From NCBI RefSeq assembly GCF_019613955.1, contig NZ_CP080443.1, forward strand, positions 124,001-188,000: a stretch of 64,000 nt of DNA, read 5' to 3'. Below the pieces are notes generated by a model. The model did no database searches, was not told the origin of the DNA, and worked only from the letters and a program-made list of their open reading frames with translations. The position numbers and the translations under genes were made by a program. The stretch comes from Chryseobacterium sp. LJ668. GTDB lineage: Bacteria > Bacteroidota > Bacteroidia > Flavobacteriales > Weeksellaceae. Shown piece after piece: positions 44,307-53,404 of this stretch (position 1 is the stretch's first letter; each line of letters starts with the position of its first letter).

Positions 44307-46811
44307 TTATAATTTTTTCAATTTTCGCTTCCATACTTTAACTAACTCATACCATAAGACGGAAACACTTCCTGCTCCACCTGCAATTAAAACTTGCTGA
44401 AAATTCAAATGTTCGAGCGAGAAAAAATCTGTTATTGGCGTGAAGTATAAAATCAAAACCATTAAAAAGATTGTAATTCCTGCTATAATGGGAAACAAAT
44501 TGTTTTTATATTTTAATGTAGCAATGATAGAATAATAAAACGAACGGTTTTCGAAGGTTAAACATAGATTTGAAGTCACTAAAGTAAGGAACACCATTGT
44601 TCTTGTGATTGGTTCATTAAATCCTTGGTAAACTGAAAACTGATAGATGAACAATATCCCAAAAGTGATTACCAAACCTTGGACAACACTTGTCGAAAGC
44701 TCGTTCCAGCTGAAAAAAGTAGTTTTAAAAGATCTTGGTTTGAGAGTCATTGCATTCTTCTCGATTGGTTCATTTTCATAAACTATAGAACAGGTCGGAC
44801 CCATAATAAGCTCTAAAAATATGATATGAATCGGGGAGAAAATATTAGGATATATCCACCCCAATGCCAGTGGAATAAATACAGTCAGAATGATCGGAAT
44901 ATGAATAGAAATGATAAACTGAATGGCTTTCTTGATATTTGTATAAATTTTTCTGCCCATTGCTACAGCATCCACCATTTTAGATAAATCATCTTTCAAT
45001 AAAATCAGTGAAGCAGCCTGTTTAGCGATTTCAGTTCCCTTTTCACCCATCGCTATTCCGATATGGGCTGCTTTCAAAGCCGGACCATCGTTTACGCCAT
45101 CACCTACCATCGCTACAATTTGGCGGTTAGATTTTAAGGCATTAATGATTTTAAGTTTGGCTTCCGGAAACATCCGTGTAAAAATGGTATTTGTCATTAC
45201 AGTGGTTTGTAGTACCTCATCATCTAATTTCATTAATTCGTCGCCAGTAATACTTTTCTCATATCCCTTGAATCCAATTTGTTTTGCGATAGCTTCAGTT
45301 GTGGCAGAATTATCCCCCGTGATGATTTTTACGGCAATCCCCGCCTCATAAAAATCTTCTATTACCTTTTGAATATTCTTTTTAGGTGGATCATAAAATG
45401 CAATAATTCCTTTAAATTGAAATAAAAAGTTTTGCTGTTTTTCCGGATATGAATTACCACTAAATTCTGAAACACCTACACCCAACACCCGAAATCCTTG
45501 TTTTGCCAAAAGTTTTATAGCTTCATCAATCTGCTCCGTCTCAAATGGGTTAAGATAAGATACCGCCATCAATGCTTCGGGAGCACCTTTGGCGGCAATA
45601 ATTCTATTACCTAACGAGTTTTCAAAAATATGGGTCATCATCGGTGGTTTACCACCTAAAGGATATTCGTGGACAAGCTGGTAATCCGGACGTTCATCTT
45701 CTGTTACTGACTCTTTGTAGGCTTGATGCAAAGCTATCTCCATCGGATCAAAAGGACTGGGTTCGCTTGCCCACATAGCGTCCACAATGAGCTGCTTTTC
45801 ATCATCGGACAGGAGGTCTTGGAGCTGAAATATTTTGTTAGATGAGAGTAGGAATAGTTTTGCGACACTCATTTTATTTTCAGTCAGTGTTCCGGTTTTA
45901 TCTGTGCAGATCACCGTAGCGCTTCCCAGTGTTTCAACTGTTTTCATCTGTTTTACCAAAATTCCCAATTTCATTAACCGCCAAGCCCCTAATGCCATAA
46001 ATGTGGTAAATGCCACGGGAATTTCTTCAGGCAAAATACTCATCGCTAAGGTAAGCGACTGTAACAAGCTTTGTAGTATGTCCTGTGTATTCCAATAATT
46101 AATTGCCCAAACGATTACAAAAACTGCGGCTCCGGTGATTGCCATTTTTTTTACAAAATTCGCAATCTGTCTTTCCAATGGGGTTTTTTCTTCGGAAATG
46201 CCCTCCAGACTGCTTCCGATTTTCCCTAATTTGGTCTCGTTGCCAATCGCGGTAATGATAGCTACCGCCAAACCGCTTGCAACGGTTGTCCCACTATAAA
46301 TGAGATGGTCTTCTTTGGATTTATCTTTAAAAAGAGAAAGAGACTCACCTGTCAATATGGATTCATTAACAGAAAAATCATTAGATTGAATAATAGTTCC
46401 ATCTGCCGTGATGAGTGTGCCTTCCTCTACCATCACATAATCGCCAACCACTACATCTTCACTTTTAATTTCTACAATTTTACTATTGCGGATCACTTTG
46501 CAATTCGGCTGGGAAAGATGTTTCAATTTCTCCAGAGCATTTTTGCTTCTGGAATCCTGATACAAAGAAATGGACATTTGGAAGATGATCGCAACCGTCA
46601 GGAAAATACCATCACCTGCATTGCCACTTATAAAATAAATAGAGGCTGCTACCAGCAGTAAAATAAGCATTGGATCTTTTGCAATGCGTATTAAAGTATC
46701 AGTAAACGTGTTTTCTTGTTTATAATTGAGTTGATTTTTGCCATACTTTTCCCTTGCCTGAATTACTTCACTGTCAGCTAAACCCTGTATGTTGAAATTA
46801 TCTGTTGACAT
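44307..46811 (-). CDS. Cation-translocating P-type ATPase (P2-like)
   Basis: 834 residues. Actuator motif TGES (154-157), phosphorylated D304 in CTDKTGTLT, hinge GDGVNDGPALK and a C-terminal six-helix cation-ATPase domain. The M4 motif is PEEIP (261-265) instead of PEGLP/PEALP of Ca2+-ATPases, so the ion is not certain. There is no N-terminal heavy-metal domain. It lies between Usp (36 bp) and the Acg-type gene (53 bp) in one operon. Confidence 0.92.
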   Translation of the reverse strand: MSTDNFNIQGLADSEVIQAREKYGKNQLNYKQENTFTDTLIRIAKDPMLILLLVAASIYFISGNAGDGIFLTVAIIFQMSISLYQDSRSKNALEKLKHLSQPNCKVIRNSKIVEIKSEDVVVGDYVMVEEGTLITADGTIIQSNDFSVNESILTGESLSLFKDKSKEDHLIYSGTTVASGLAVAIITAIGNETKLGKIGSSLEGISEEKTPLERQIANFVKKMAITGAAVFVIVWAINYWNTQDILQSLLQSLTLAMSILPEEIPVAFTTFMALGAWRLMKLGILVKQMKTVETLGSATVICTDKTGTLTENKMSVAKLFLLSSNKIFQLQDLLSDDEKQLIVDAMWASEPSPFDPMEIALHQAYKESVTEDERPDYQLVHEYPLGGKPPMMTHIFENSLGNRIIAAKGAPEALMAVSYLNPFETEQIDEAIKLLAKQGFRVLGVGVSEFSGNSYPEKQQNFLFQFKGIIAFYDPPKKNIQKVIEDFYEAGIAVKIITGDNSATTEAIAKQIGFKGYEKSITGDELMKLDDEVLQTTVMTNTIFTRMFPEAKLKIINALKSNRQIVAMVGDGVNDGPALKAAHIGIAMGEKGTEIAKQAASLILLKDDLSKMVDAVAMGRKIYTNIKKAIQFIISIHIPIILTVFIPLALGWIYPNIFSPIHIIFLELIMGPTCSIVYENEPIEKNAMTLKPRSFKTTFFSWNELSTSVVQGLVITFGILFIYQFSVYQGFNEPITRTMVFLTLVTSNLCLTFENRSFYYSIIATLKYKNNLFPIIAGITIFLMVLILYFTPITDFFSLEHLNFQQVLIAGGAGSVSVLWYELVKVWKRKLKKL

Positions 46812-46847
46812 TGGAAAGTTCGATTTAGGTGAGATTTTAAAATTTCT

Positions 46848-47687
46848 CTATGATTTATTAAAAACCAACAATGGCACTTTTGTCTGAAATGCATACTGCG
46901 CAGAGTTGCTGGAATAAAATATTCTTTCAAACCAATTTTTTGTTCGCCCCGTAAACATTATTAAAACAGATGGAGAAAATTGCATATTCTCAACAGCCAA
47001 CTCGATGGCATCTACAAGATGAACACCTGGATCTTTATTAATAATATGTATATGGATGGGGTAATCTGTTAATTTTTCTATTTTGACTTCTATCTCTTCA
47101 CGATGTTTATTTTCCTCTGATTTTGATGTGAAGTGTAATAATTCTATCGAAGCATTCAAAGCTTTAGCAAAAACTACAACTTCCAATATTTCATTGGTAT
47201 AATCATCAAGATCTGATGCGTAAAGGATACTTTTGATATCACTAATCTTATAATCATAAGGAACAACAATTACGGGTGTCGCAGAATGGTTAATAAGGTT
47301 TGCTGCAATTGTTCCTATAATTTTTTCTAACTTACCAGCACCTCTTGTGCTGATGCAGATATAGTCAAAAGAATGTTCTTTAGCATATTCGATAATACAG
47401 GCATTTGGCAAAACAGAGATTTCTACAACATATTCAATTGGTACAGTCTGTATTTTTGAGCTCTTATATACGTCTTCAACAAAGTGCAGAAGTTTGGTAC
47501 GGATCATATCTTTTTGTTCGTCTTCGTAATCATCCATTCTCACAGCATCCCAAGCGGATGGTGTTAGTGGATGGTGGACATTAAGAAAAGTAAGATGGTA
47601 ATTATTTTGATTGGCTAATTGCATAGCGAAGATCAATCCTGCTTTTGAATGTTCTGAAAAATCTGTAGTAACAAGAATTTTTTTCAT
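46848..47687 (-). CDS. Tandem universal stress protein (UspA family)
   Basis: 279 residues, two Usp domains. Domain 1 (about 1-145) starts MKKILVTTDFSEHSKAGLIFAMQLA and ends in STRGAGKLEKIIGTIAANLINHSATPVIVVP, a near-typical ATP-binding G-x2-G-x9-G-(S/T) pattern. Domain 2 (about 150-279) is more degenerate (SILYASDLDDYTNEILE), as in many tandem Usps. First gene of the operon leading to the P-type ATPase, Acg and DASS genes. Confidence 0.9.
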   Translation of the reverse strand: MKKILVTTDFSEHSKAGLIFAMQLANQNNYHLTFLNVHHPLTPSAWDAVRMDDYEDEQKDMIRTKLLHFVEDVYKSSKIQTVPIEYVVEISVLPNACIIEYAKEHSFDYICISTRGAGKLEKIIGTIAANLINHSATPVIVVPYDYKISDIKSILYASDLDDYTNEILEVVVFAKALNASIELLHFTSKSEENKHREEIEVKIEKLTDYPIHIHIINKDPGVHLVDAIELAVENMQFSPSVLIMFTGRTKNWFERIFYSSNSAQYAFQTKVPLLVFNKS

Positions 47688-47818
47688 TATTTTTAATTAA
47701 GATTTATTGATTATTAGTTGTAGAAATAATTAAAGTTTGGATATTTTGGACCAACTAAATGATCTTAAGAATATAGATCTGGAATCACTATATCTGATGT
47801 TGTGCATTCTATTATTTC

Positions 47819-48556
47819 TTAACCGACTTTTTTAGTCATTGAAATTGTTAGTAAAAAAAAACTATCTTTTAATGCTTTTACACTGTGGGTAATGTTTTCA
47901 TGCAACGCAATCATTTGGCCTTTTTCAAGTATAGTATTTTGAAGTTCTGTATAAAACTCTATCTGCCCTTCTAAAACCTGAACACTAATAATGCCAGCTG
48001 CTGTGTGCGGTTTTAATTCGGCATTTTGATGTAATCCAATGATTAAAATTCGCATCGTGTCAGATTTGAAGACCGTCATCGAATTTCGATCACTTTCCGC
48101 CCATGTCTTCTCATCTTTAATTTGTTTGAGGAGATCATTTACATTTATCTCAACCATTGAAGCATCTAAAATACGTTCACCCTCTGGACGTTTTGAGGTA
48201 CTGTCATTCATTTTATTTTCGATCAGATCATTGCTTGGATTTGCGGATAATTTTTCTATAATTTTTGAAATTCCATCATCTGCCGAAATTCCATAACCAT
48301 TTACTAAAATTCCTTTAACATTAAATTTCGTAGATGAAATTACATAGAGTATTGACTGGTAATCCGGATCGGAATTTCCCTCAAACCTGTAAACTTTATC
48401 TATCTTAAAATCTATAGGAGAAAGCATTAAATTTTCGTTGTGACAAATTTCACAATCGTCTTTATTGTTAAAATCGTGCGTGTAGCCTAATTTTGCTAAT
48501 TCATTGATCGTTTGGGACAAGGTCCCAAAACTCTCATCTAAATCATTATTATTCAT
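47819..48556 (-). CDS. Two-domain protein: Bacteroidetes 'PRPP-synthetase-like' small domain fused to a cupin
   Basis: 245 residues. Residues 1-100 match a small Bacteroidetes protein family that databases often label phosphoribosylpyrophosphate synthetase without any such motif (LAKLGYTHDFN, DFKIDKVYRFEGNSDPDYQSILYVISS, VKGILVNGYGISAD). A polar linker leads to a cupin at about 155-240 (TMRILIIGLHQNAELKPHTAAG, VLEGQIEF, HENITHSVKA). The HxH metal pair of motif 1 is not intact. CEICH at 36-40 looks like a heme c motif but the protein is cytoplasmic. Function unknown. Cupin and AraC genes lie upstream. Confidence 0.75.
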   Translation of the reverse strand: MNNNDLDESFGTLSQTINELAKLGYTHDFNNKDDCEICHNENLMLSPIDFKIDKVYRFEGNSDPDYQSILYVISSTKFNVKGILVNGYGISADDGISKIIEKLSANPSNDLIENKMNDSTSKRPEGERILDASMVEINVNDLLKQIKDEKTWAESDRNSMTVFKSDTMRILIIGLHQNAELKPHTAAGIISVQVLEGQIEFYTELQNTILEKGQMIALHENITHSVKALKDSFFLLTISMTKKVG

Positions 48557-48592
48557 ATGATATAAATTTTGGCAATTGCTGAATTCGAAGAT

Positions 48593-48931
48593 TTATTCGT
48601 AACCGCTTTTTATGATAGTTAATATCATTTTAAACCGTTCATTAGCTTTCACTACATTGGGTTTATGAGCAGGAATAATGATAGATTCCCCAGTCTCCAA
48701 CATGAAGGATTTTCCATCAATAAGAATCTCGGCTTTTCCTTCTATAATTTGTGCAAAAGTATCAAAGGGTGATGTTTTTTCAGTTAAACCCTCACCGCTG
48801 TCGAAAGACATGACGCTGATGTTTCCTGTTGATTTCTTCAAAATAGTTTTACTGACTACAGAGTTCGGTATATACTCTATAATCTCCACACTAATGAAGG
48901 TTTTTGATTTTTCGATTTCGTTTTGTTCCAT
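48593..48931 (-). CDS. Cupin-domain protein
   Basis: 112-residue single cupin barrel (GEGLTEKTSPFDTFAQIIEGKAEILIDGKSFMLETGESIIIPAHKPNVVKA). The metal-binding His of motif 1 is replaced (SPFDTF), so it may not be an enzyme. It lies 36 bp before the cupin-fusion gene and 53 bp after the AraC regulator gene, so these three are probably co-transcribed. Confidence 0.82.
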   Translation of the reverse strand: MEQNEIEKSKTFISVEIIEYIPNSVVSKTILKKSTGNISVMSFDSGEGLTEKTSPFDTFAQIIEGKAEILIDGKSFMLETGESIIIPAHKPNVVKANERFKMILTIIKSGYE

Positions 48932-48984
48932 AATGGAAATACTGATTTATTATTGATTTAAATTATATAGATAGTTATGTGGAA

Positions 48985-49545
48985 TCAAAAATCTTCAAGA
49001 TTTTGTTTCCTTTTTTTGCCAAGCTTTTTGAAATATGATGGCGTAAGACCTGTTATCTTTTTAAACTGATTAGATAAGTGTGCAACACTACTGTAATTAA
49101 GCTGATAAGAAATTTCAGAAAGATTTAATTCATCATATAGTAATAATTCCTTTATACGTTCAACTTTATGTAAGATGATGAAATGTTGAATCGTTATCCC
49201 TTTCACCTCAGAAAACATATTGGCTAAATAAGTATAATCATAACCTAATTTCTGACTTAGAAAATCCGAAAAGTTTTGCTGGGGTATTTCGTCAGCATAA
49301 TGTATCATTTCTATAACGACTGTTTTAATCTTTTCAATCAAAATACTTTTCTTATCTTCAAGCAGTACTAAACCTGATTTTTTTAAAATTTCAGATAGTT
49401 TAAGTCTTTTTTTTTCACTTGTTTTTTCGCATGTTTCTACTAAGCCCAATTCTAAAGATGAGTATCTGATTTTTAGTTCTTCTAAAGCATCCCTGACTAC
49501 CATTTTGCAACGAAGGCTGACCATATATTTGATGTATAACTTCAT
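48985..49545 (-). CDS. AraC-family transcriptional regulator
   Basis: 186 residues. The C-terminal HTH pair (about 85-180) shows LSEISYQLNYSSVAHLSNQFKKITGLTPSYFKK, the AraC signature. The N-terminal part is short and starts MKLYIKYMVSLRCKMVVRDALEEL, a pattern seen in a Bacteroidetes AraC subgroup that usually has MVCxRC; here the first Cys is Ser. It heads the cupin pair in transcription order and may regulate the surrounding stress genes (inference). Confidence 0.88.
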   Translation of the reverse strand: MKLYIKYMVSLRCKMVVRDALEELKIRYSSLELGLVETCEKTSEKKRLKLSEILKKSGLVLLEDKKSILIEKIKTVVIEMIHYADEIPQQNFSDFLSQKLGYDYTYLANMFSEVKGITIQHFIILHKVERIKELLLYDELNLSEISYQLNYSSVAHLSNQFKKITGLTPSYFKKLGKKRKQNLEDF

Positions 49546-49683
49546 ATATTGTTATTGGTGTTTGCATTATGTAACGATTATTTAAGATATTTTTTGGTCA
49601 ATAAATAAGGATACGCCTTATGGGAAATTTAGAAAATAGAAAGATGTGACCAGGTCAATTATATCAAAGGTAGTCGTTTTAAA

Positions 49684-50355
49684 CTAGGATGCACCAATAT
49701 AAATTTTTCTTTTTTCAGAAACTCTAATATCTCTGATAATTAAATAGATAGACAAACTGATAATCGCTGAGAAAAAACACCAAACAGACAAAACGTAATG
49801 CTCGTAAAAAATTGCAGAAACAACATAAGAAATAACAATGGCAACGCCGAAGATCCAGATTTTTTTTATTGAAGAAAAGAAAGCCGGAGCTACTGTTGCA
49901 ACAGCGTACAAAATAGTGCCGTACCCTCTGAAAATCGAAGGATAATCTTGAATATATTTTATATGTCGACCTTCTATTTTTGCTTCTACATTAAATGATA
50001 ATAAGCAACACGATAAATATACACTTACCATTATTCCTGCAGCCAAAAAAAATTTTAGAATCTTCTTCTTTTTGTCATTTTTCTCATGTATTAGGATGGA
50101 TAACGGGACCCAAAAAGGCCAGAGTATTTGCGCAAAAAACAAAAATAGATAGGTAAATACTTCTTGCATATTCCGATAGTCGGGATTAGAAATCGTTATC
50201 CACAAAATACCTTCTGCTATTTGCTGTACCCCAAATAATAATGGAATACTCGCAAACAACTGGGTCGAAGGATGTTCCGTTTTTTTGAGACAAGCAATAC
50301 CGATGATGGTTAAAACGACTCCTGATGTAAAACTTGCACTCGCTGAAAAACACAT
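49684..50355 (-). CDS. DUF6629 membrane protein
   Basis: 223 residues with about six transmembrane segments. It begins MCFSASASFTSGVVLTIIGI and contains LFASIPLLFGVQQIAEGILWI, both typical of DUF6629. Function unknown. It is 24 bp downstream of the SHOCT gene in the same orientation. Confidence 0.8.
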   Translation of the reverse strand: MCFSASASFTSGVVLTIIGIACLKKTEHPSTQLFASIPLLFGVQQIAEGILWITISNPDYRNMQEVFTYLFLFFAQILWPFWVPLSILIHEKNDKKKKILKFFLAAGIMVSVYLSCCLLSFNVEAKIEGRHIKYIQDYPSIFRGYGTILYAVATVAPAFFSSIKKIWIFGVAIVISYVVSAIFYEHYVLSVWCFFSAIISLSIYLIIRDIRVSEKRKIYIGAS

Positions 50356-50379
50356 ATTTAGTATATCTTAAAATTATAT

Positions 50380-50592
50380 TTAGCCTCCTAAAATGCTTTT
50401 CATTTCCTGATACTCATCTTTGCTGATTTCTCCGGAAGCAAATCGTTTATCTAAAAGATCAAGTGGTGTGTCTTTTGCGTTTTTCTGCCCAGGAATATTA
50501 TAAGGTATGGCAAAAATCCAAAATAGGAATACTACCCATAATATCCACCATAAAAAATGCATTCCCCAAAATTGATAGTTCTCGTGATACAT
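50380..50592 (-). CDS. SHOCT-domain small membrane protein
   Basis: 70 residues. One transmembrane helix (MHFLWWILWVVFLFWIFAIPY), then the C-terminal SHOCT motif LDLLDKRFASGEISKDEYQEMKSIL. It lies 4 bp after the dps stop, so the two were probably co-transcribed. Confidence 0.85.
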   Translation of the reverse strand: MYHENYQFWGMHFLWWILWVVFLFWIFAIPYNIPGQKNAKDTPLDLLDKRFASGEISKDEYQEMKSILGG

Positions 50593-50596
50593 CGTA

Positions 50597-51072
50597 TTAA
50601 TTGTTTAAATGTGAACGTAAGAACCAAGCCATCTTTTCGTGTGTTTGTATCAAGCCTGTCACGAAATCCGCACTACCTAAATCATGAAACTCTTCTCCAA
50701 AACTTTTGACATGCTCACATATATTGATGATGATGCTCTGATGATCTTGCAATAGCTCCTTAATAAAACCTTGGCTGTCATTTTTTTCTGATTTGACCTC
50801 AGTAAGATGAGTGAGGCTGAGGTAAGATTTTAGTGTTGCTGGTGCATAATGTCCCAAAGAACGGATTCTTTCTGCTACACTGTCTATAATTGCATCTAAT
50901 TGTATGAACTGAGATTCAAAAAATTTATGCTTGTCATAAAAATCAGGGCCTTCAATATTCAATGCGCATTTTTGGTTTTGACATATAAAACGTTTTCATC
51001 TGCCAATAATTTCACTAACTCATCCACGACTGATTGACGATGAGCATCCGCTATTCCTATTTGTATTTTCAT
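50597..51072 (-). pseudogene. dps: Dps-family ferritin-like gene with a single-base frameshift
   Basis: Dps proteins bind DNA and oxidise iron with peroxide to protect cells. From ATG at 51072 the frame reads MKIQIGIADAHRQSVVDEL and on to YVKTKNAH, then hits TGA at 50961-50959. Shifting by one base continues with NIEGPDFYDKHKFFESQ, VAERIRSLGHYAPAT and the C-terminus HEKMAWFLRSHLNN. Relatives read NAHWNIEGPDFYDKHKFFE, so the Trp codon TGG has lost one G. All else, including the ferroxidase His and the HxxxD/E residues, is intact; total length would be 158 residues. A TTG at 50962 could start only a truncated product. This is either a real mutation or a sequencing error. Confidence 0.9.
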
Positions 51073-51173
51073 TTTAAATATTTTTATTATTATAATTTTA
51101 TTATTATTTTTTCATTCATCAACTCGTATGATTATGAAACAATTTCATCACATTACGAGGTTAAAGATTGGTC

Positions 51174-51749
51174 CTATTGAATGATCTTATCCTTTAAAAG
51201 TGCTCCATCGGCAGAATAAAACAAGAAATGTTTTGAAGAACCCTTTTGAACCGTTACTTTATAGACTTTAAGCTGATCTAAAGAATAGTCTCTGAATATT
51301 TCTTCTTTCTCTTTGGCAATTTTCCAGTTCTTGTAAACTCCCTTTTTGATAGCATCTAAAATGGGTTGAGGAAGTTGTGAATCAATCTTCTTATGGATCG
51401 CAATCTTTTTTCCATCTCTTGAATACATTCCCTCCTGATGTTCTCCACCTTCCCAAAATTCTGCGACAAAATAGTCTGAAGCTGATGATGAGTTTAATGA
51501 TGGGTTATAATCGTACCAAACATTTCTAAAATCTTCCGTCGGATAACCTCTCCATTGCTCGTTTTGAACTGCTGGGTGGTCTTTAACAAAATTTTCAATC
51601 ACATCTTTAGGAACATCATTCCTCAATATTTTTTCAGGTTTAATATATGAGGCATTATTTACTCTACTGTCAACCTTCTGACCAAAAACGGTGGTTGTAA
51701 ATGCAACTGACATGATTGCCATTGCTAATATTTTAATTTTATTTTTCAT
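51174..51749 (-). CDS. Secreted PepSY-like protein
   Basis: 191 residues. Signal peptide MKNKIKILAMAIMSVAFTTTVFGQ, then two similar alpha/beta repeats (VIENFVKDHPAVQNEQWRGYP...YFVAEFWEGGEHQEGMYSRDGK and PILDAIKKGVYKNWKIAKEKEE...YKVTVQKGSSKHFLFYSADG), as in periplasmic PepSY-like domains of Bacteroidetes. Function unknown. Confidence 0.7.
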   Translation of the reverse strand: MKNKIKILAMAIMSVAFTTTVFGQKVDSRVNNASYIKPEKILRNDVPKDVIENFVKDHPAVQNEQWRGYPTEDFRNVWYDYNPSLNSSSASDYFVAEFWEGGEHQEGMYSRDGKKIAIHKKIDSQLPQPILDAIKKGVYKNWKIAKEKEEIFRDYSLDQLKVYKVTVQKGSSKHFLFYSADGALLKDKIIQ

Positions 51750-51828
51750 TATTTCTTTACTTTTGTTGAAGATTGATTATTTCAACGGTTTATATTTATT
51801 TTAAAACAGTTTTATTGATTGAAAGCCC

Positions 51829-52317
51829 TTATCTATTATTATAGGATTGGAATAGTTGATCCACCGACTTATCCAATCTCTCCATATCATTTCTGAAATT
51901 TCTTCTAAAGATTTCATTCTCCTTTACAGCCTGATCATCAAATTTTTCCAAATCCTGTTCGAAAGCATCGCTTTTTTCTTTTAGTTTGACCCTTAATTTT
52001 AAGATTTCGCTTTTTGCTTGATTATAATTGGCATTCATTTTTTGCCTCTCATTCGCGTTCATTTTTAAACGAACAGAATCAAGTATCCTGATATCTTCAC
52101 TGCGTTCTGCAATGGTACTGTCGGATTCCATTATGAAATACTGCCATTCTGCGGTTGCTTTTGCTTTGACTGCACTATTTTTATCACGTGTTGCATCGTT
52201 CAATTGTTGTTGTGCATCGTTTAGTTGTTCTTCTGCATGTATAACTTCTTTGTTGGATGTTTTATCACAACTCATCATTGATGCTGTTACTGCGATTAAT
52301 AAGATTATATTTTTCAT
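51829..52317 (-). CDS. Coiled-coil lipoprotein
   Basis: 162 residues. Signal MKNIILLIAVTASMMSC with lipobox Cys-17. The mature part is almost fully helical and heptad-rich (HAEEQLNDAQQQLNDATRDKNS, QAKSEILKLRVKLKEKSDAFEQDLEKF), hence a coiled coil in the periplasm. No family recognised. Confidence 0.75.
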   Translation of the reverse strand: MKNIILLIAVTASMMSCDKTSNKEVIHAEEQLNDAQQQLNDATRDKNSAVKAKATAEWQYFIMESDSTIAERSEDIRILDSVRLKMNANERQKMNANYNQAKSEILKLRVKLKEKSDAFEQDLEKFDDQAVKENEIFRRNFRNDMERLDKSVDQLFQSYNNR

Positions 52318-52642
52318 ATTTTAATTTTACGTTATAGATGAAGAATTGCAGATGATATATTTCTTACTTCGCTTTTGAACATTGTAAACGATGTAAAATG
52401 ATCTGGAGCAGAACTATTTTAGATAGTTGCGTGCAATATTGTAGTATACTCATAATAATGGTGTTGCCATTCTATTGGCTTTATTTGGTTCGTAAATCAA
52501 TTGATAAGAATTTCATCGCATTTACTCCTGTAACAGGTATTTATAATCATTCTATTATTTGATTTTTCTGGTTTTCTTTTTAAATCCAACTTAGAAGCGC
52601 ATCTGCTTCGTACGATAAGTTGCAGATAAAGTTTACTGTCTT
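52318..52642. other. Intergenic region
   Basis: 325 bp between the lipoprotein and the first BON gene, both on the minus strand. No supported ORF or RNA. Confidence 0.5.
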
Positions 52643-53305
52643 TTAGTAGGCATATTCATACTCTACGTCTAGCTCATTTTTAACTTTCCATATTCCTGGA
52701 GTCTTCCAAGCAATACGGCCTGCCTCATCTTTGTGCGGCCATGAATCTACTTTACCTGTTAAAGTTGCAGTAGTTCCGGACACTGAAACTTCAATGTTGC
52801 TGTCATCAATAACACTTCTTTTCAGCGCATTTTCAATATCCTTTCTTTCAATCATATCATTAAATTTTGATTTGATCATGATGTTATTGGTAATGGCTTT
52901 AATACCTGGTAAATAGCTAACTGCATTTTTAGCTGCTTCTTTTTGGTAGTTCCAATGAACATCACCATCTAATGTTACCCTGCCATTTTCAACTTTTACA
53001 TCAACTTTATCATCTGGAACTGCATAATTTGTTTTTAGTGCAATAAGAACTTCATTGGCAATTTCAACATCACTTTTCATGTAGGAATTGGGAATATGAA
53101 CCTCAATATTTTCAACAATAGCCTTTACACCCTTTATCTTTTTAGCAGCTTCTTCTGCCTCCATTTTTTTCGCATAACTGTCAACGATTCCGGTCAAAGA
53201 AACGACTCCGTCTTTTACAATTACTCCGATTTCGGCCGAATGTAATAAAGGCTCCCACTTGATCGCATCCTGAACATCTTTTTGTAATTCTCCGTTTGTT
53301 TTCAT
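52643..53305 (-). CDS. Triple BON-domain protein (copy 1)
   Basis: 220 residues, three BON domains at about 5-70, 78-145 and 150-218, each with the pattern VKDGVVSLTGIVDSYAKK / VENGRVTLDGDVHW / VSGTTATLTGKVDSW. No signal peptide is visible, unlike periplasmic OsmY. BON domains bind phospholipid surfaces and occur in osmotic/envelope stress proteins. A close paralogue is at 58433-59095; the two also share about 150 bp upstream, including an inverted repeat. The MlaEFD operon lies between the copies. Confidence 0.9.
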   Translation of the reverse strand: MKTNGELQKDVQDAIKWEPLLHSAEIGVIVKDGVVSLTGIVDSYAKKMEAEEAAKKIKGVKAIVENIEVHIPNSYMKSDVEIANEVLIALKTNYAVPDDKVDVKVENGRVTLDGDVHWNYQKEAAKNAVSYLPGIKAITNNIMIKSKFNDMIERKDIENALKRSVIDDSNIEVSVSGTTATLTGKVDSWPHKDEAGRIAWKTPGIWKVKNELDVEYEYAY

Positions 53306-53404
53306 TTGTAATACATTTTGTAAAAACTGAATTGTTTTAACACTGTAAAATTACATCCATTTGCAAATCAAATAATTACAGATTGATTCCAAAGGATTGC
53401 AAGT

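Noticed and set aside
48437..48451. CxxCH heme c-like motif (CEICH) in the cupin fusion protein
   Set aside because: The protein has no signal peptide and belongs to cytoplasmic families, so heme c attachment is unlikely; the match is probably coincidental or a metal site.
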